In this document: positions 43,933-53,800 of the stretch, in pieces
Numbering within the stretch: position 1 is the first letter of the stretch
How the letters are laid out: the number at the start of each line of letters is the position of its first letter
DNA from: an uncultured Prevotella sp.
Lineage (GTDB): Bacteria > Bacteroidota > Bacteroidia > Bacteroidales > Bacteroidaceae
Direction of reading: 5' to 3'
DNA: 64,000 nt
Assembly: GCA_945873145.1 (NCBI GenBank)
Contig: CAMCBZ010000003.1
Span: 1-64,000 of the forward strand
Made by a program: the position numbers and the translations under genes
Notes under the pieces: generated by a model
The model's input: the letters and a program-made list of their open reading frames with translations, nothing else
Told to the model about the DNA's origin: nothing
The model's database searches: none

Positions 43933-43992
43933 AAATATGTCTTTTATGTCTTTCTGTCTAAAAATAAATATGTCTTTTATGTCTTTCTGTCT
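43933..43992. repeat. Two 27-bp direct repeats
   Basis: Identical 27-base words at 43933-43959 and 43966-43992, period 33, rich in TGTCTTTTATGTC. A shorter related stretch (GTCTCTGTCTCTTCTGTC) follows at about 44005. Looks like a small tandem array. Confidence 0.85.
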
Positions 43993-44053
43993 TATATAAA
44001 AGGTCTCTGTCTCTTCTGTCAAACAACACAACTTGCAGAAAATTAGTTAATTA

Positions 44054-44085
44054 TTTGCGTATTTGGAAAATTAGATGTAATTTTG
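44054..44085 (+). promoter_or_regulatory. Promoter of rpsU
   Basis: TTTG at 44054-44057, a 20-nt spacer and TAATTTTG at 44078-44085, a full match. The rpsU start is 81 nt downstream, leaving a long untranslated leader. Confidence 0.8.
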
Positions 44086-44165
44086 CATCCGCAAATTGTG
44101 GTACCATGTATTGATGGCGCCCGTTTGCGTATGTTTCACATTTAAAATTATAAAACCAAAACAAA

Positions 44166-44357
44166 ATGATTATTGTACCAGTAAAGGATGGCGAGAACAT
44201 CGAAAGAGCTCTCAAGAAGTTCAAGAGAAAGTTTGAAAAGACAGGTGTGGTGAAGGAGCTTCGCGCTCGTCAGCAGTTTGACAAACCCTCTGTCAAGAAA
44301 CGTCTCAAGATGGAGCACGCTATCTACGTACAGAAGCTTCGTCAGGAAGAGGAGTAA
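44166..44357 (+). CDS. rpsU: 30S ribosomal protein S21
   Basis: 63 residues, the normal length in Bacteroidota. Family text MIIVPVKDGENIERALKKF and KRKFEKTGVVKELRARQQF. Binds the 30S platform near the anti-Shine-Dalgarno end of 16S rRNA. First gene of the rpsU-xer-hpf row that recurs in Bacteroidales. A weak GAGTA/TACTC hairpin lies after its stop. Confidence 0.95.
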   Translation: MIIVPVKDGENIERALKKFKRKFEKTGVVKELRARQQFDKPSVKKRLKMEHAIYVQKLRQEEE

Positions 44358-44459
44358 AAAACGACTCCAAGAGTAAAAAATACTCAAAAAGTTTGGTAGT
44401 TTGAATTTTTCTTCGTACATTCGTTGCTGAAAACGCAAGAGTAGCGTTTGGAGGCTATA

Positions 44460-45347
44460 ATGATGGAGATAAAAGACCGATTCCTGGACTATCTCAAGTA
44501 CGAGCTCAACCGCTCGCCATTGACGGTGGTCAGCTATTCCGAGGACTTCAAAAAGTTCGAGGAATACTTTCAGGCATTGGATGGCCAGCCGACATGGGAA
44601 ACCATAGACGGTGACATCATCCGTAACTGGATGGAGCAGATGGTCGATGAGGGCAATAGCACAACAACCGTTGCCCGGCGATTGTCCGCACTCAAGTCAT
44701 TGTATAGGTTTGCCTTGTCGCATCATCTGGTGAAGAAAGACCCGACGGTCAGCATTCGTGCGCCGAAACTGAAAAAGCCTTTGCCCAGCTTCCTACAGGA
44801 AGAGCAGATGGACAGACTCTTGGACAGTGATCACTGGGGAGACGATTATAAGAGTACGTGCGCGCGTACTGTTATTATGACTTTCTATGAAACAGGGATA
44901 CGGCGTGCAGAGCTGATGGGACTGCGTGATGCGGATGTGGACTTTGTCAACCGGCAGCTCAAGGTGACCGGTAAAGGCAATAAGCAGCGTATCATACCTT
45001 TCGGGGAGGAGCTTGCGGAGACCTTGCGGCATTATATGTCGGTGAGAGACGAAGTGGTTCCCAAGCAGGAGGATGCCTTCTTCCTGTCAGAGAAGGGATG
45101 CCGGTTGGGTGGCAGCCAGGTGGAAACGATGGTGAAGAGCCATCTGCGAATGGTCAGCTCCATGAAGAAGCTTTCGCCGCATGTCTTGCGCCACACCTTT
45201 GCCACCGCCATGCTCAACCATGGTGCGGGTATAGAAAGTGTGAGACGGTTGTTGGGACATGCGTCGGCCTCCACCACGGAGATCTATACGCATACGACGT
45301 TCGAGCAACTCAAGCGAGTGTATCAAGATGCCCATCCACGGGCATGA
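44460..45347 (+). CDS. Tyrosine recombinase XerC/XerD type
   Basis: About 295 residues from the ATG at 44460, which has a GAGG upstream; an ATG directly after it at 44463 would do too. N-terminal SAM-like DNA-binding domain (LNRSPLTVVSYSEDFKKFEEYF), then a catalytic domain with Arg in ETGIRRAELMGL, the HxxR box in LSPHVLRHTFATAML, the second His in LLGHASASTTEIYTH and the Tyr nucleophile in that last word. Probably acts at the chromosome dif site. XerC or XerD cannot be chosen from the sequence alone. Confidence 0.92.
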   Translation: MMEIKDRFLDYLKYELNRSPLTVVSYSEDFKKFEEYFQALDGQPTWETIDGDIIRNWMEQMVDEGNSTTTVARRLSALKSLYRFALSHHLVKKDPTVSIRAPKLKKPLPSFLQEEQMDRLLDSDHWGDDYKSTCARTVIMTFYETGIRRAELMGLRDADVDFVNRQLKVTGKGNKQRIIPFGEELAETLRHYMSVRDEVVPKQEDAFFLSEKGCRLGGSQVETMVKSHLRMVSSMKKLSPHVLRHTFATAMLNHGAGIESVRRLLGHASASTTEIYTHTTFEQLKRVYQDAHPRA

Positions 45348-45378
45348 GTTTAACCTTTAACAAAAAACGGAGGTAACT

Positions 45379-45681
45379 ATGGAAGTAAAGATTCAGTCGA
45401 TTCACTTCGACGCTACCGAGAAGCTGCAGGCGTTCATCGAGAAGAAGACCGCCAAGTTGGAAAAATCATTCGAAGACATTCAGAAAGTAGAGGTGCAATT
45501 AAAAGTTGTCAAGCCCGCTACCGCTCTCAATAAGGAAACCAGTATCACGGTGACTGTGCCCGGTGGAAGCCCACTTTACGTGGCCAAGACCTGCGACACT
45601 TTTGAAGAGGGAGTCGACCAGTGCGTGGACTCATTGCGGGTGCAACTGGAGAAATTCAAAGAAAAAATACGCAAACATTGA
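45379..45681 (+). CDS. hpf: Ribosome hibernation-promoting factor (HPF/YfiA short form)
   Basis: 100 residues. Family text: VKIQSIHFDATEKLQAFIEKK, TAKLEKSFEDIQKVEVQL and the end FEEGVDQCVDSLRVQLEKFKEKI. Binds the 30S decoding region in stationary phase. It has an unusually strong ribosome site for this phylum (GGAGGTAACT, 45369-45378). Confidence 0.92.
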   Translation: MEVKIQSIHFDATEKLQAFIEKKTAKLEKSFEDIQKVEVQLKVVKPATALNKETSITVTVPGGSPLYVAKTCDTFEEGVDQCVDSLRVQLEKFKEKIRKH

Positions 45682-45699
45682 AAAATTTCCCCGAAAAGT

Positions 45700-45730
45700 T
45701 TTGGAGATTGAAAAATAAGTAGTATCTTTG
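45700..45730 (+). promoter_or_regulatory. Promoter of the tRNA-tuf transcript
   Basis: TTTG at 45700-45703, spacer 19 nt, TATCTTTG at 45723-45730, a full match. It stands 53 nt before the first tRNA. Confidence 0.85.
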
Positions 45731-45783
45731 CAGCCGTTTTACAACGAGTCCTATGAAAGTCGTGCAAGGCGGCTGCAGGATAT

Positions 45784-45857
45784 GCCTCTTTAGCTCAGTT
45801 GGCCAGAGCACGTGATTTGTAATCTCGGGGTCGTTGGTTCGAATCCGACAAGAGGCT
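45784..45857 (+). tRNA. tRNA-Thr (TGT)
   Basis: Acceptor GCCTCTT pairs with AAGAGGC; the anticodon loop is TTTGTAA with TGT. T-arm GTTGG-TTCGAAT-CCGAC. The anticodon stem CGTGA/TCTCG has one U-U mismatch. CCA is not encoded. Confidence 0.95.
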
Positions 45858-45894
45858 CCTCTTTATGAGGACAGAGATCTTTTAAACATTGACT

Positions 45895-45977
45895 GGGTGG
45901 TTACCAGAGTGGCCAAATGGGGCAGACTGTAAATCTGCTGGCTCTTGCCTTCGGTGGTTCGAATCCATCACCACCCA
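45895..45977 (+). tRNA. tRNA-Tyr (GTA)
   Basis: Acceptor GGGTGGT pairs with ACCACCC; anticodon stem GCAGA/TCTGC with loop CTGTAAA; long variable arm as expected for tRNA-Tyr. Confidence 0.95.
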
Positions 45978-46017
45978 CAATGCGTAAGCATGAGACGACT
46001 CCTCTTTGGAGCGTAAT

Positions 46018-46090
46018 GCGGAAATAGCTCAGTTGATAGAGCACTAGCCTTCCAAGCTGGGGGTCGCGGGTTTGAGCCCCGTTTTCCGCT
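46018..46090 (+). tRNA. tRNA-Gly (TCC)
   Basis: Acceptor GCGGAAA pairs with TTTCCGC; anticodon loop CTTCCAA gives TCC; T-arm GCGGG/CCCCG-like with a wobble pair. Confidence 0.94.
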
Positions 46091-46100
46091 CTCTTATTTT

Positions 46101-46172
<72 letters not shown>

Positions 46173-46281
46173 CCACTTTGATGCCTAAACGAAGTCTAAC
46201 TAAATATCAGTGTGACAAGTCAAGGTTGTCAAGAGAATCATCTATTTGATTATTTAATTAATACAATAAAAAAGTAAAGCT

Positions 46282-47490
46282 ATGGCTAAAGAGGTTTATG
46301 TGCGTACCAAACCGCATGTTAACATTGGTACAATTGGTCACGTCGACCACGGTAAGACTACTCTGACCGCAGCTATCTCTAAGGTGCTGCACGAGCGTCT
46401 GGGTACAGGTGAGGATGTGAAGTCCTTCGATCAGATCGACAACGCTCCTGAGGAGAAAGAGCGTGGTATCACCATCAACACCGCCCACATCGAGTATGAG
46501 ACTGCAAAGCGTCACTACGCTCACGTGGACTGCCCGGGACACGCCGACTATGTGAAGAACATGGTAACTGGTGCTGCTCAGATGGATGGCGCTATCCTCG
46601 TGGTTGCTGCTACCGATGGTCCTATGCCTCAGACTCGTGAGCACGTGCTGCTCGCTCGTCAGGTAAACGTGCCTCGTTTGGTTGTTTTCCTCAACAAGTG
46701 CGATGATCCTGAAGTCGATGATGAGATGATCGACCTCGTGAAGATGGATGTCCAGGATCTTCTGACTTCTTACGGTTATGAAGAGGATACTCCTATCATC
46801 TGTGGTTCTGCTCTGGGTGCACTGAATGGTGTGAAGAAGTGGGAAGACAAGATCATGGAGCTGATGGACACTGTTGACAACTGGATTCAGGAGCCTGTCC
46901 GTGAGGTTGATAAGCCTTTCTTGATGCCTGTTGAGGATGTCTTCTCTATCACTGGTCGTGGTACTGTTGCTACTGGTCGTATCGAGACTGGTAAGTGCAA
47001 GGTTGGTGATGAGGTTCAGCTGCTCGGTCTTGGTGAGGACAAGAAGTCTGTCATCACTGGTGTCGAGATGTTCCGTAAGACCCTGGAAGAGGGTGAGGCT
47101 GGTGACAACGTCGGTCTGCTCCTCCGTGGTATCGACAAGGACGAGGTGAAGCGTGGTATGGTTGTCGTGCACCCGGGTGCTATTACTCCGCACGATCACT
47201 TCAAGGCTTCTATCTATGTGCTGAAGAAGGAAGAGGGTGGCCGTCACACTCCGTTCGGCAATCGCTATCGTCCTCAGTTCTACCTCCGCACAATGGACTG
47301 CACCGGTGAGATCACTCTTCCTGAAGGTGTAGACATGGTGATGCCTGGTGACAACGTTGAGATCGAGGTTCGCCTGATCTACAAGGTTGCTCTGAATGAG
47401 GGTCTCCGTTTCGCTATCCGCGAGGGTGGTCGTACGGTTGGTTCTGGCCAGATCACAAAGATTCTGCCTGACGTAGCAGAGGAGGGATAA
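46282..47490 (+). CDS. tuf: Translation elongation factor Tu
   Basis: 402 residues. GTPase motifs: GHVDHGKT (19-26), [14 protein letters not shown] as the switch I region, DCPGH (83-87), NKCD (138-141) and a GSALG box. Domains II and III are complete ([34 protein letters not shown]). Brings aminoacyl-tRNA to the ribosome. Preceded by four tRNAs and followed by tRNA-Trp, the usual Bacteroidales row; codon choice is that of a highly expressed gene. Confidence 0.98.
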   Translation: MAKEVYVRTKPHVNIGTIGHVDHGKTTLTAAISKVLHERLGTGEDVKSFDQIDNAPEEKERGITINTAHIEYETAKRHYAHVDCPGHADYVKNMVTGAAQMDGAILVVAATDGPMPQTREHVLLARQVNVPRLVVFLNKCDDPEVDDEMIDLVKMDVQDLLTSYGYEEDTPIICGSALGALNGVKKWEDKIMELMDTVDNWIQEPVREVDKPFLMPVEDVFSITGRGTVATGRIETGKCKVGDEVQLLGLGEDKKSVITGVEMFRKTLEEGEAGDNVGLLLRGIDKDEVKRGMVVVHPGAITPHDHFKASIYVLKKEEGGRHTPFGNRYRPQFYLRTMDCTGEITLPEGVDMVMPGDNVEIEVRLIYKVALNEGLRFAIREGGRTVGSGQITKILPDVAEEG

Positions 47491-47517
47491 TTTAGATTAT
47501 CTATTTCCAAGATACGC

Positions 47518-47547
47518 AAGTCTCCGCGTCTGCGGATGCGGAGACTT
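47518..47547 (+). terminator. Hairpin between tuf and tRNA-Trp
   Basis: AAGTCTCCGC pairs perfectly with GCGGAGACTT across a ten-base loop, followed by TCTT. The tRNA starts 5 nt later, so it could be a partial terminator or a processing signal. Confidence 0.6.
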
Positions 47548-47551
47548 TCTT

Positions 47552-47624
47552 ACGGGTTTAGCTCAGTTGGTAGAGCACTGGTCTCCAAAACCAGGTGTCG
47601 AGAGTTCGAGTCTTTCAACCCGTG
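47552..47624 (+). tRNA. tRNA-Trp (CCA)
   Basis: Acceptor ACGGGTT pairs with AACCCGT; anticodon stem CTGGT/ACCAG with loop CTCCAAA gives CCA. Confidence 0.95.
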
Positions 47625-47640
47625 CTAAATAGAAGATAAT

Positions 47641-47832
47641 ATGTTTAATAAGATAGTGAATTATTGCAAGGCTTGTTATGACGAGCTTGCACATAAAACC
47701 ACTTGGCCAACACAGAAGGAGTTGACTCACAGTGCAGTGATTGTATTATCTGCTTCCCTTATCATTGCACTGATCGTCTTCGCTATGGACTTGGTGTTCA
47801 AGAACCTGATGGGTATTGTATACCCAGGCTAA
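47641..47832 (+). CDS. secE: Preprotein translocase subunit SecE
   Basis: 63 residues with the SecE signature ELAHKTTWPTQKELTHSAV and one C-terminal membrane helix (VIVLSASLIIALIVFAMDLVF). Clamps SecY in the inner membrane. 16 nt after tRNA-Trp and 11 nt before nusG. Confidence 0.95.
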   Translation: MFNKIVNYCKACYDELAHKTTWPTQKELTHSAVIVLSASLIIALIVFAMDLVFKNLMGIVYPG

Positions 47833-47843
47833 TCATTAAGGCA

Positions 47844-48389
47844 ATGGCAAATACTAAGAATTGGTATGTTTTGCGTGCATCCAGCGGCAAAGAGGCAAAA
47901 CTGAAAGAGTACATCGAAGCTGAGCTGCGTCATAACCAGCGTTTGGCTGACCATGTCTATCAGGTGCTCATCCCTATGGAGAAGCATGCTAGCATTAAAG
48001 ATGGTAAGCGCGTGGAGAAAGAGAAGATCGCTCTCCCCGGTTACGTGTTTGTACAGGCTGACATGATTGGTGATGTTCCAGTTGACTTAAGAAACATGCC
48101 TAACTGTTTAGGCATTCTCGGCGGTTTGGATCATCCGGCTCCTGTTCCAGAGTCTCAGATCAATCGTATGATTGGACAGGCTGAGGAAACACAGATCGAC
48201 AACGATGTGGAGGTTCCTTATCTGCTTGATGAGACTGTGAAAGTCACCGACGGTCCTTTCGCTGGTTTCGAAGGTGTGATCGAAGAGATCAACACTGAGA
48301 AGCGCAAGCTGAAGGTGATGGTCAAGATCTTTGGGCGTAAGACACCCTTGGAGCTTGGTTTTATGCAAGTTGAGAAGGTTGCTGAGTAG
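47844..48389 (+). CDS. nusG: Transcription termination/antitermination factor NusG
   Basis: 181 residues from the ATG at 47844; the open frame to 47703 lies within secE. NGN domain opens with WYVLRASSGKEAKLKEYIE and contains ALPGYVFVQADM; the KOW domain is VKVTDGPFAGFEGVIEEIN. Binds RNA polymerase and couples it to Rho or the ribosome. Confidence 0.96.
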   Translation: MANTKNWYVLRASSGKEAKLKEYIEAELRHNQRLADHVYQVLIPMEKHASIKDGKRVEKEKIALPGYVFVQADMIGDVPVDLRNMPNCLGILGGLDHPAPVPESQINRMIGQAEETQIDNDVEVPYLLDETVKVTDGPFAGFEGVIEEINTEKRKLKVMVKIFGRKTPLELGFMQVEKVAE

Positions 48390-48444
48390 TTGTTACGGGC
48401 TACGCGCGCCTTATACGTTACATTTATTTTAATTTCAATTAGAA

Positions 48445-48885
48445 ATGGCTAAAGAAGTTGCTGGATTAATCAAGTTACAGATTAAAGGTGGCGCTGCAAA
48501 CCCCTCCCCTCCAGTAGGACCGGCTTTGGGTTCCAAGGGTATTAACATCATGGGCTTCTGCAAAGAGTTCAATGCTCGTACCCAGGATAAGGCTGGTAAG
48601 GTTCTGCCTGTCGTCATCACTTACTACACAGATAAGTCGTTCAGCTTCGTCATCAAGACTCCTCCTGCTGCTGTCCAGCTCAAGGAAGCTGCCAAGGTGA
48701 AGTCTGGTTCCGGCCAGCCTAACCGTAAGAAAGTGGCTAGCGTGACTTGGGATCAGGTTAAAGCGATCGCTGAGGACAAGATGGCTGACTTGAACTGCTT
48801 CACTGTCGAGAGTGCCATGAGACTGATTGCAGGTACTGCACGCAGCATGGGCATCACTGTTAAAGGTGACTTCCCTGGTAAATAA
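48445..48885 (+). CDS. rplK: 50S ribosomal protein L11
   Basis: 146 residues, full length. Family text [20 protein letters not shown] and [15 protein letters not shown], with the C-terminal rRNA-binding part ending [11 protein letters not shown]. Part of the GTPase-associated centre. Starts the rplKAJL-rpoBC row. Confidence 0.97.
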   Translation: MAKEVAGLIKLQIKGGAANPSPPVGPALGSKGINIMGFCKEFNARTQDKAGKVLPVVITYYTDKSFSFVIKTPPAAVQLKEAAKVKSGSGQPNRKKVASVTWDQVKAIAEDKMADLNCFTVESAMRLIAGTARSMGITVKGDFPGK

Positions 48886-48910
48886 TTAAACTTCAATTTA
48901 AGCAAGTAAA

Positions 48911-49609
48911 ATGAGTAAACTGACAAAAAATCAGAAATCAGTAGCTGAGAAGGTTGAAGCAGGGAAGGCATACACATTGAAAGAGGCTGCAGAGCTCGTT
49001 AAAGAGATCACAACAACAAAGTTTGATGCTTCTGTAGATGTGGATGTTCGTTTGGGCGTTGATCCGCGCAAGGCTAACCAGATGGTTCGCGGCGTGGTGT
49101 CTCTGCCTAACGGAACTGGTAAGACAGTTCGCGTGCTTGCTCTGTGTACACCTGATCAGGAAGAGGCTGCTAAGGCAGCTGGTGCTGACTACGCTGGTCT
49201 TGATGAGTATATTGAGAAGATCAAAGGTGGCTGGACAGATGTCGATGTCATTATCACCATGCCTTCTTGCATGGGTAAGGTAGGTCCTCTGGGCCGTTTC
49301 CTCGGTCCCCGTGGATTGATGCCTAACCCGAAGAGTGGTACTGTGACTATGGATGTCGCTAAGGCTGTCAAGGAAGTGAAGCAAGGTAAGATCGACTTCA
49401 AGGTTGATAAGGCTGGTATCATCCATACTTCTATCGGCAAGATCTCTATGACTGCTGATCAGATCTATGGCAATGCCAAAGAGTTCATCAACACTGTGGT
49501 CCGTTTGAAGCCTGCTGCTGCTAAAGGTACATACCTCAAGAGTATCTTTATTTCAAGTACAATGAGTAAGGGTATCAAAATTGATCCTAAATCAGTTGAA
49601 TCACTCTAA
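48911..49609 (+). CDS. rplA: 50S ribosomal protein L1
   Basis: 232 residues. Motifs [20 protein letters not shown] and [15 protein letters not shown] are clear. L1-stalk protein; in other bacteria it represses its own operon by binding the leader. 25 nt after rplK and 12 nt before rplJ. Confidence 0.97.
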   Translation: MSKLTKNQKSVAEKVEAGKAYTLKEAAELVKEITTTKFDASVDVDVRLGVDPRKANQMVRGVVSLPNGTGKTVRVLALCTPDQEEAAKAAGADYAGLDEYIEKIKGGWTDVDVIITMPSCMGKVGPLGRFLGPRGLMPNPKSGTVTMDVAKAVKEVKQGKIDFKVDKAGIIHTSIGKISMTADQIYGNAKEFINTVVRLKPAAAKGTYLKSIFISSTMSKGIKIDPKSVESL

Positions 49610-49621
49610 AAGTTTGGAAAA

Positions 49622-50146
49622 ATGAAGAAAGAAGTAAAAGATACTATCATTGTTGACCTTGGCGAGAAGCTGAAGGAGTATCCTCATTTCTATCTGGTGG
49701 ATGTCACCGGAATGAATGCAGAGGCAACATCTTCTCTTCGTCGCAAGTGTTTCAAGCAGGAAATCAAGATGGTCGTGGTGAAGAACAAGCTTCTTCACAA
49801 GGCTTTCGAGGCTGCTGACATCGACTATTCTGAGCTTTATGGTACACTGAAGGGTAACACCGCTGTGCTGTTCACCAACACTGCCAATGTACCTGCCAAA
49901 CTGCTCAAAGATAAGGAAATCGCAAAAGCTGGCGTACCTTCTTTGAAGGCTGCCTATGCTGAGGAAGGTTTCTATGTTGGTGCCGACAAGCTCGATGAGC
50001 TGGCTTCCATCAAGAGCAAGAACGAGGTTATTGCCGACATCGTTGCTCTGTTGCAGAGCCCCGCAAAGAACGTGGTTTCTGCTCTTCAGTCAGGCGCAAA
50101 CACTATCCATGGTGTGCTGAAGACTTTAGGCGAGCGTCCTGAGTAA
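49622..50146 (+). CDS. rplJ: 50S ribosomal protein L10
   Basis: 174 residues. N-terminal rRNA-binding domain (FYLVDVTGMNAEATSSLRRK, EIKMVVVKNKLLHKAFE) and a C-terminal helix that binds L7/L12 dimers (NVVSALQSGANTIHGVLKTL). Base of the ribosomal stalk. Confidence 0.96.
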   Translation: MKKEVKDTIIVDLGEKLKEYPHFYLVDVTGMNAEATSSLRRKCFKQEIKMVVVKNKLLHKAFEAADIDYSELYGTLKGNTAVLFTNTANVPAKLLKDKEIAKAGVPSLKAAYAEEGFYVGADKLDELASIKSKNEVIADIVALLQSPAKNVVSALQSGANTIHGVLKTLGERPE

Positions 50147-50196
50147 TCAATTAAGTCACTACATTTATAAAGAATAAAATTTAAATAAATACTAAA

Positions 50197-50571
50197 ATGG
50201 CAGACGTTAAAGCTATTGCAGAAGAATTAGTAAATCTTACTGTTAAAGAGGTAAATGAATTGGCAACAGTCCTGAAGGACGAGTATGGTATCGAGCCCGC
50301 TGCTGCAGCTGTTGCAGTTGCTGGTCCTGCTGCTGGCGCAGCTCCTGCAGCTGAGGAGAAGAGCTCTTTCGATGTTGTGCTGACTGATGTCGGTGCTACA
50401 AAGCTCCAGGTCGTTAAGGCCGTTAAGGAGGCTTGTGGTCTCGGTCTGAAGGACGCTAAGACTCTCGTTGAGTCTGTTCCTGCTACTCTGAAGGAAGGCC
50501 TGTCTAAGGACGAGGCTGAGAACCTGAAGAAGGCTATCGAGGAAGCTGGCGCTAAGGTTGAGCTGAAGTAA
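50197..50571 (+). CDS. rplL: 50S ribosomal protein L7/L12
   Basis: 124 residues. N-terminal dimerisation helices ([19 protein letters not shown]), an Ala-rich hinge ([19 protein letters not shown]) and the C-terminal factor-binding domain ([21 protein letters not shown]). Stalk protein that recruits translation factors. Confidence 0.97.
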   Translation: MADVKAIAEELVNLTVKEVNELATVLKDEYGIEPAAAAVAVAGPAAGAAPAAEEKSSFDVVLTDVGATKLQVVKAVKEACGLGLKDAKTLVESVPATLKEGLSKDEAENLKKAIEEAGAKVELK

Positions 50572-50633
50572 TTTAGTCTCTTTTAGCCGTTAGGTCACTT
50601 CAAAAGTGACATGACGACAGTTACATACTTAAG

Positions 50634-50671
50634 GGTTAGGATTTGCCCAGTCGGTGAGTCCTAACCTTTTT
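50634..50671 (+). terminator. Terminator-like attenuator between rplL and rpoB
   Basis: GGTTAGGA pairs with TCCTAACC and is followed by TTTTTG, about 60 nt after rplL and 134 nt before rpoB. A smaller hairpin (GTCACTT/AAGTGAC, near 50594-50610) precedes it. Probably lets only part of the transcripts read into rpoB, as the rplL-rpoB attenuator does in other bacteria. Confidence 0.7.
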
Positions 50672-50804
50672 GTGTCTTTATCACCGTTGATCATTGCTTC
50701 AATCGTTGCTTTAGAGCTGCTTGATCATAGCTTTCGATCATCTCTTTGTTTTCCTCTTCTTTCAGCTTCGGCTAAGACTGGTATTAGACTACAATTGATT
50801 TCTT

Positions 50805-53800
50805 ATGTCAAACGTTATTGATAACAGAGTAAATTTTGCCAGCGTCCAGAATCCTTATCCTTTTCCGGATTTCCTCGACGTGCAACTGAAATCCTTCCGT
50901 GATTTCCTCCAACTTGACACTCCACCAGAGGAGCGCAAGAACGATGGCTTGTATAAGGTGTTCGCTGAGAACTTCCCGATCACCGATACGCGCAACAACT
51001 TCGTGCTTGAGTTCCTCGATTATTATATCGACCCGCCCCGCTATACCATTGACGAATGCTTGGAGCGCGGTCTGACCTATAGTGTGCCTTTGAAGGCTAA
51101 GATGAAACTTTATTGTACTGATCCTGATCATGAGGACTTCGGTACGTTCATTCAGGATGTCTTCTTGGGTACCATTCCCTATATGACAGATAACGGCACC
51201 TTTGTGATCAATGGTGCTGAGCGTGTTGTCGTGGCACAGCTTCATCGTTCACCTGGTGTGTTCTTCGGTCAGGGCGTTCATGCCAATGGTACTGTGCTCT
51301 ACAGCGCACGTGTCATTCCTTTCAAGGGCTCTTGGATTGAGTTCGCTACGGATATCAACAATGTCATGTACGCATACATCGACCGTAAGAAGAAGTTGCC
51401 TGTTACTACTCTTCTTCGTGCCATCGGTTACGAAAGCGATAAAGACATCCTTCAGATCTTCGACCTCGCTGAAGAGGTGAAGGTTTCTGAAAAGAACAAG
51501 TCTGAGCTGATTGGCCGCAAACTCGCTGCCCGTGTGCTGAGAACATGGACAGAGGACTTCGTCGATGAGGACACCGGTGAGGTCGTTACCGCTGAGCGCA
51601 ACGAGATGGTGCTTGAGCGTGAGACTGAGATCACCGAGGATAACTTCGATACGATCATCGACAGTGGTGTCTCTACGGTTCTTGTACATAAGAATAATGA
51701 GGCAGCTTCTAAATACGATATCATCTTTAAGACTTTGGAGAAAGACCAGAGCAACTCTGAGATCGAGGCCGTCCGCTACATCTACAAGCAGCTGCGTAAT
51801 GCAGATCCTGCTGATGATGCAAGTGCACGCGAGGTATTCCAGAACCTGTTCTTCTCTGACAAGCGTTACGACTTGGGCGATGTCGGTCGCTATCGTATCA
51901 ACAAGAAACTGAATCTCGACATCGATCCTGATGTGCGTGTGCTCACCAAGGAAGACATCATCGAGATCATCAAATATCTGATCAAGCTCGTCAACTCCAA
52001 TGCTACGGTTGACGATATCGACCACTTGAGCAACCGTCGTGTACGTACAGTCGGTGAGCAGCTGGCCAACCAGTTCTCCATCGGCTTGGCTCGTATGAGC
52101 CGTACCATCCGCGAGCGCATGAACGTACGTGACAACGAGGTATTCACGCCGACTGACTTGATCAACGCAAAGACTATTTCTAGCGTCATCAACTCGTTCT
52201 TCGGTACCAACCCGTTGAGCCAGTTCATGGATCAGACCAACCCGTTGGCTGAGGTTACTCATAAGCGTCGTCTCTCCGCTCTGGGTCCAGGCGGTCTGTC
52301 ACGTGAGCGTGCAGGCTTCGAGGTCCGTGACGTACACTATACTCACTATGGCCGTCTCTGTCCTATCGAGTCTCCTGAAGGTCCTAACATCGGTCTGATC
52401 TCTTCTCTTTGCGTCTATGCTACCATCAACGAGCTTGGTTTCATTGAGACACCGTATCGTGTAGTGAAAGACGGAAAGGTAGACTTGGACAACAAAGATG
52501 TAGAGTATCTTACTGCTGAGGAAGAGGACGGACAGCTGATCGCTCAGGGTAATGCTCCGCTGAATGAGGATGGTTCTTTCAAGCGTGACTTCGTTCACTG
52601 CCGTCTTGCTGCCGACTTCCCTGTTGTGGAGCCGGGTGAGGTGAGCCTGATGGATGTGTCACCGCAGCAGATTGCTTCTGTGAGTGCCTGCTTGATCCCA
52701 TTCTTGGAGCATGACGATGGTCACCGCGCTCTGATGGGATGTAACATGATGCGTCAGGCAGTGCCATTGCTTCACAACGATGCACCTATCGTAGGTACTG
52801 GTTTGGAGAAGCAGGTCTGTGAGGACAGCCGTACGATGATCACAGCCGAAGGCGAAGGTGTCATCGAGTATGTTGACGCAACTACCATCCGTATTCTCTA
52901 TGACCGTACGGAAGACGAGGAGTTTGTCAGCTTTGAGCCGGCGCTCAAGGAATATCGCATTCCAAAGTTCCGCCGTACCAACCAGAATATGACCATCGAC
53001 CTGCGTCCTATCTGCAACAAGGGACAGCGCGTGAAGAAGGGCGACATCCTGACAGAGGGCTATGCCACAGAGAATGGTGAGCTGGCTCTGGGTCGTAACC
53101 TTTTGGTTGCTTATATGCCTTGGAAGGGTTACAACTATGAGGATGCGGTCGTCATCTCAGAGCGTATGGTTCGCGATGATGTGCTGACATCCGTTCATGT
53201 CGATGAGTATTCTCTCGATGTGCGTGAGACCAAGCGCGGCATGGAGGTGTTTACAAGCGATATTCCTAACGTCAGTGAGGAAGCTACCAAGGATCTCGAC
53301 GACAACGGTATCATCCGTGTCGGTGCACGCGTAGAGCCGGGTGACATCATGATCGGTAAGATTTCGCCTAAGGGTGAGAGCGATCCTTCTCCGGAAGAGA
53401 AGCTGCTCCGTGCTATCTTCGGTGACAAGGCTGGTGACGTGAAGGATTCTTCACTCAAGGCCAATCCTTCTTTGAGCGGTGTTGTGATCGACAAGAAACT
53501 CTTCCAGCGTGCTGAGAAAACACGTGAGTCGAAGAAACAAGATAAGGTCAAGCTTCAGAAGATCGATGAGGAGTATGAGGCAAAGAGCGACGAGCTGAAG
53601 AACATGCTCGTTGACAAGCTGATGACGCTCACTGACGGTAAGGTCTGCCAGGGCGTGAAAGACTATACCGAGGCTGAGGTGCTCACCAAGGGCAGCAAGT
53701 TCACGGTGCCTGCATTGAAGAACCTCGAGTATGATGGCATTCAGAGCAATGGCTGGACCGATGATGAGCACATCAACGGACTCATCCAGAAGCTGATCAT

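Larger units (their letters stand above)
43685..44165. other. Intergenic region with repeats, no gene seen
   Basis: Holds the palindrome at 43737-43754, a 27-bp direct repeat (43933-43992) and the rpsU promoter (44054-44085). An open frame on the minus strand at 43762-44031 owes part of its length to the repeat and has no family resemblance, so I leave it out. Confidence 0.7.

Noticed and set aside
43762..44031. 89-residue ORF with RQKDIKDIF repeated twice
   Set aside because: The repeat is explained by the 27-bp DNA repeat; no ribosome site or family.
46258..47247. 329-residue open frame opposite tuf
   Set aside because: Antisense shadow of EF-Tu; low-complexity Thr/Ser/Leu content.
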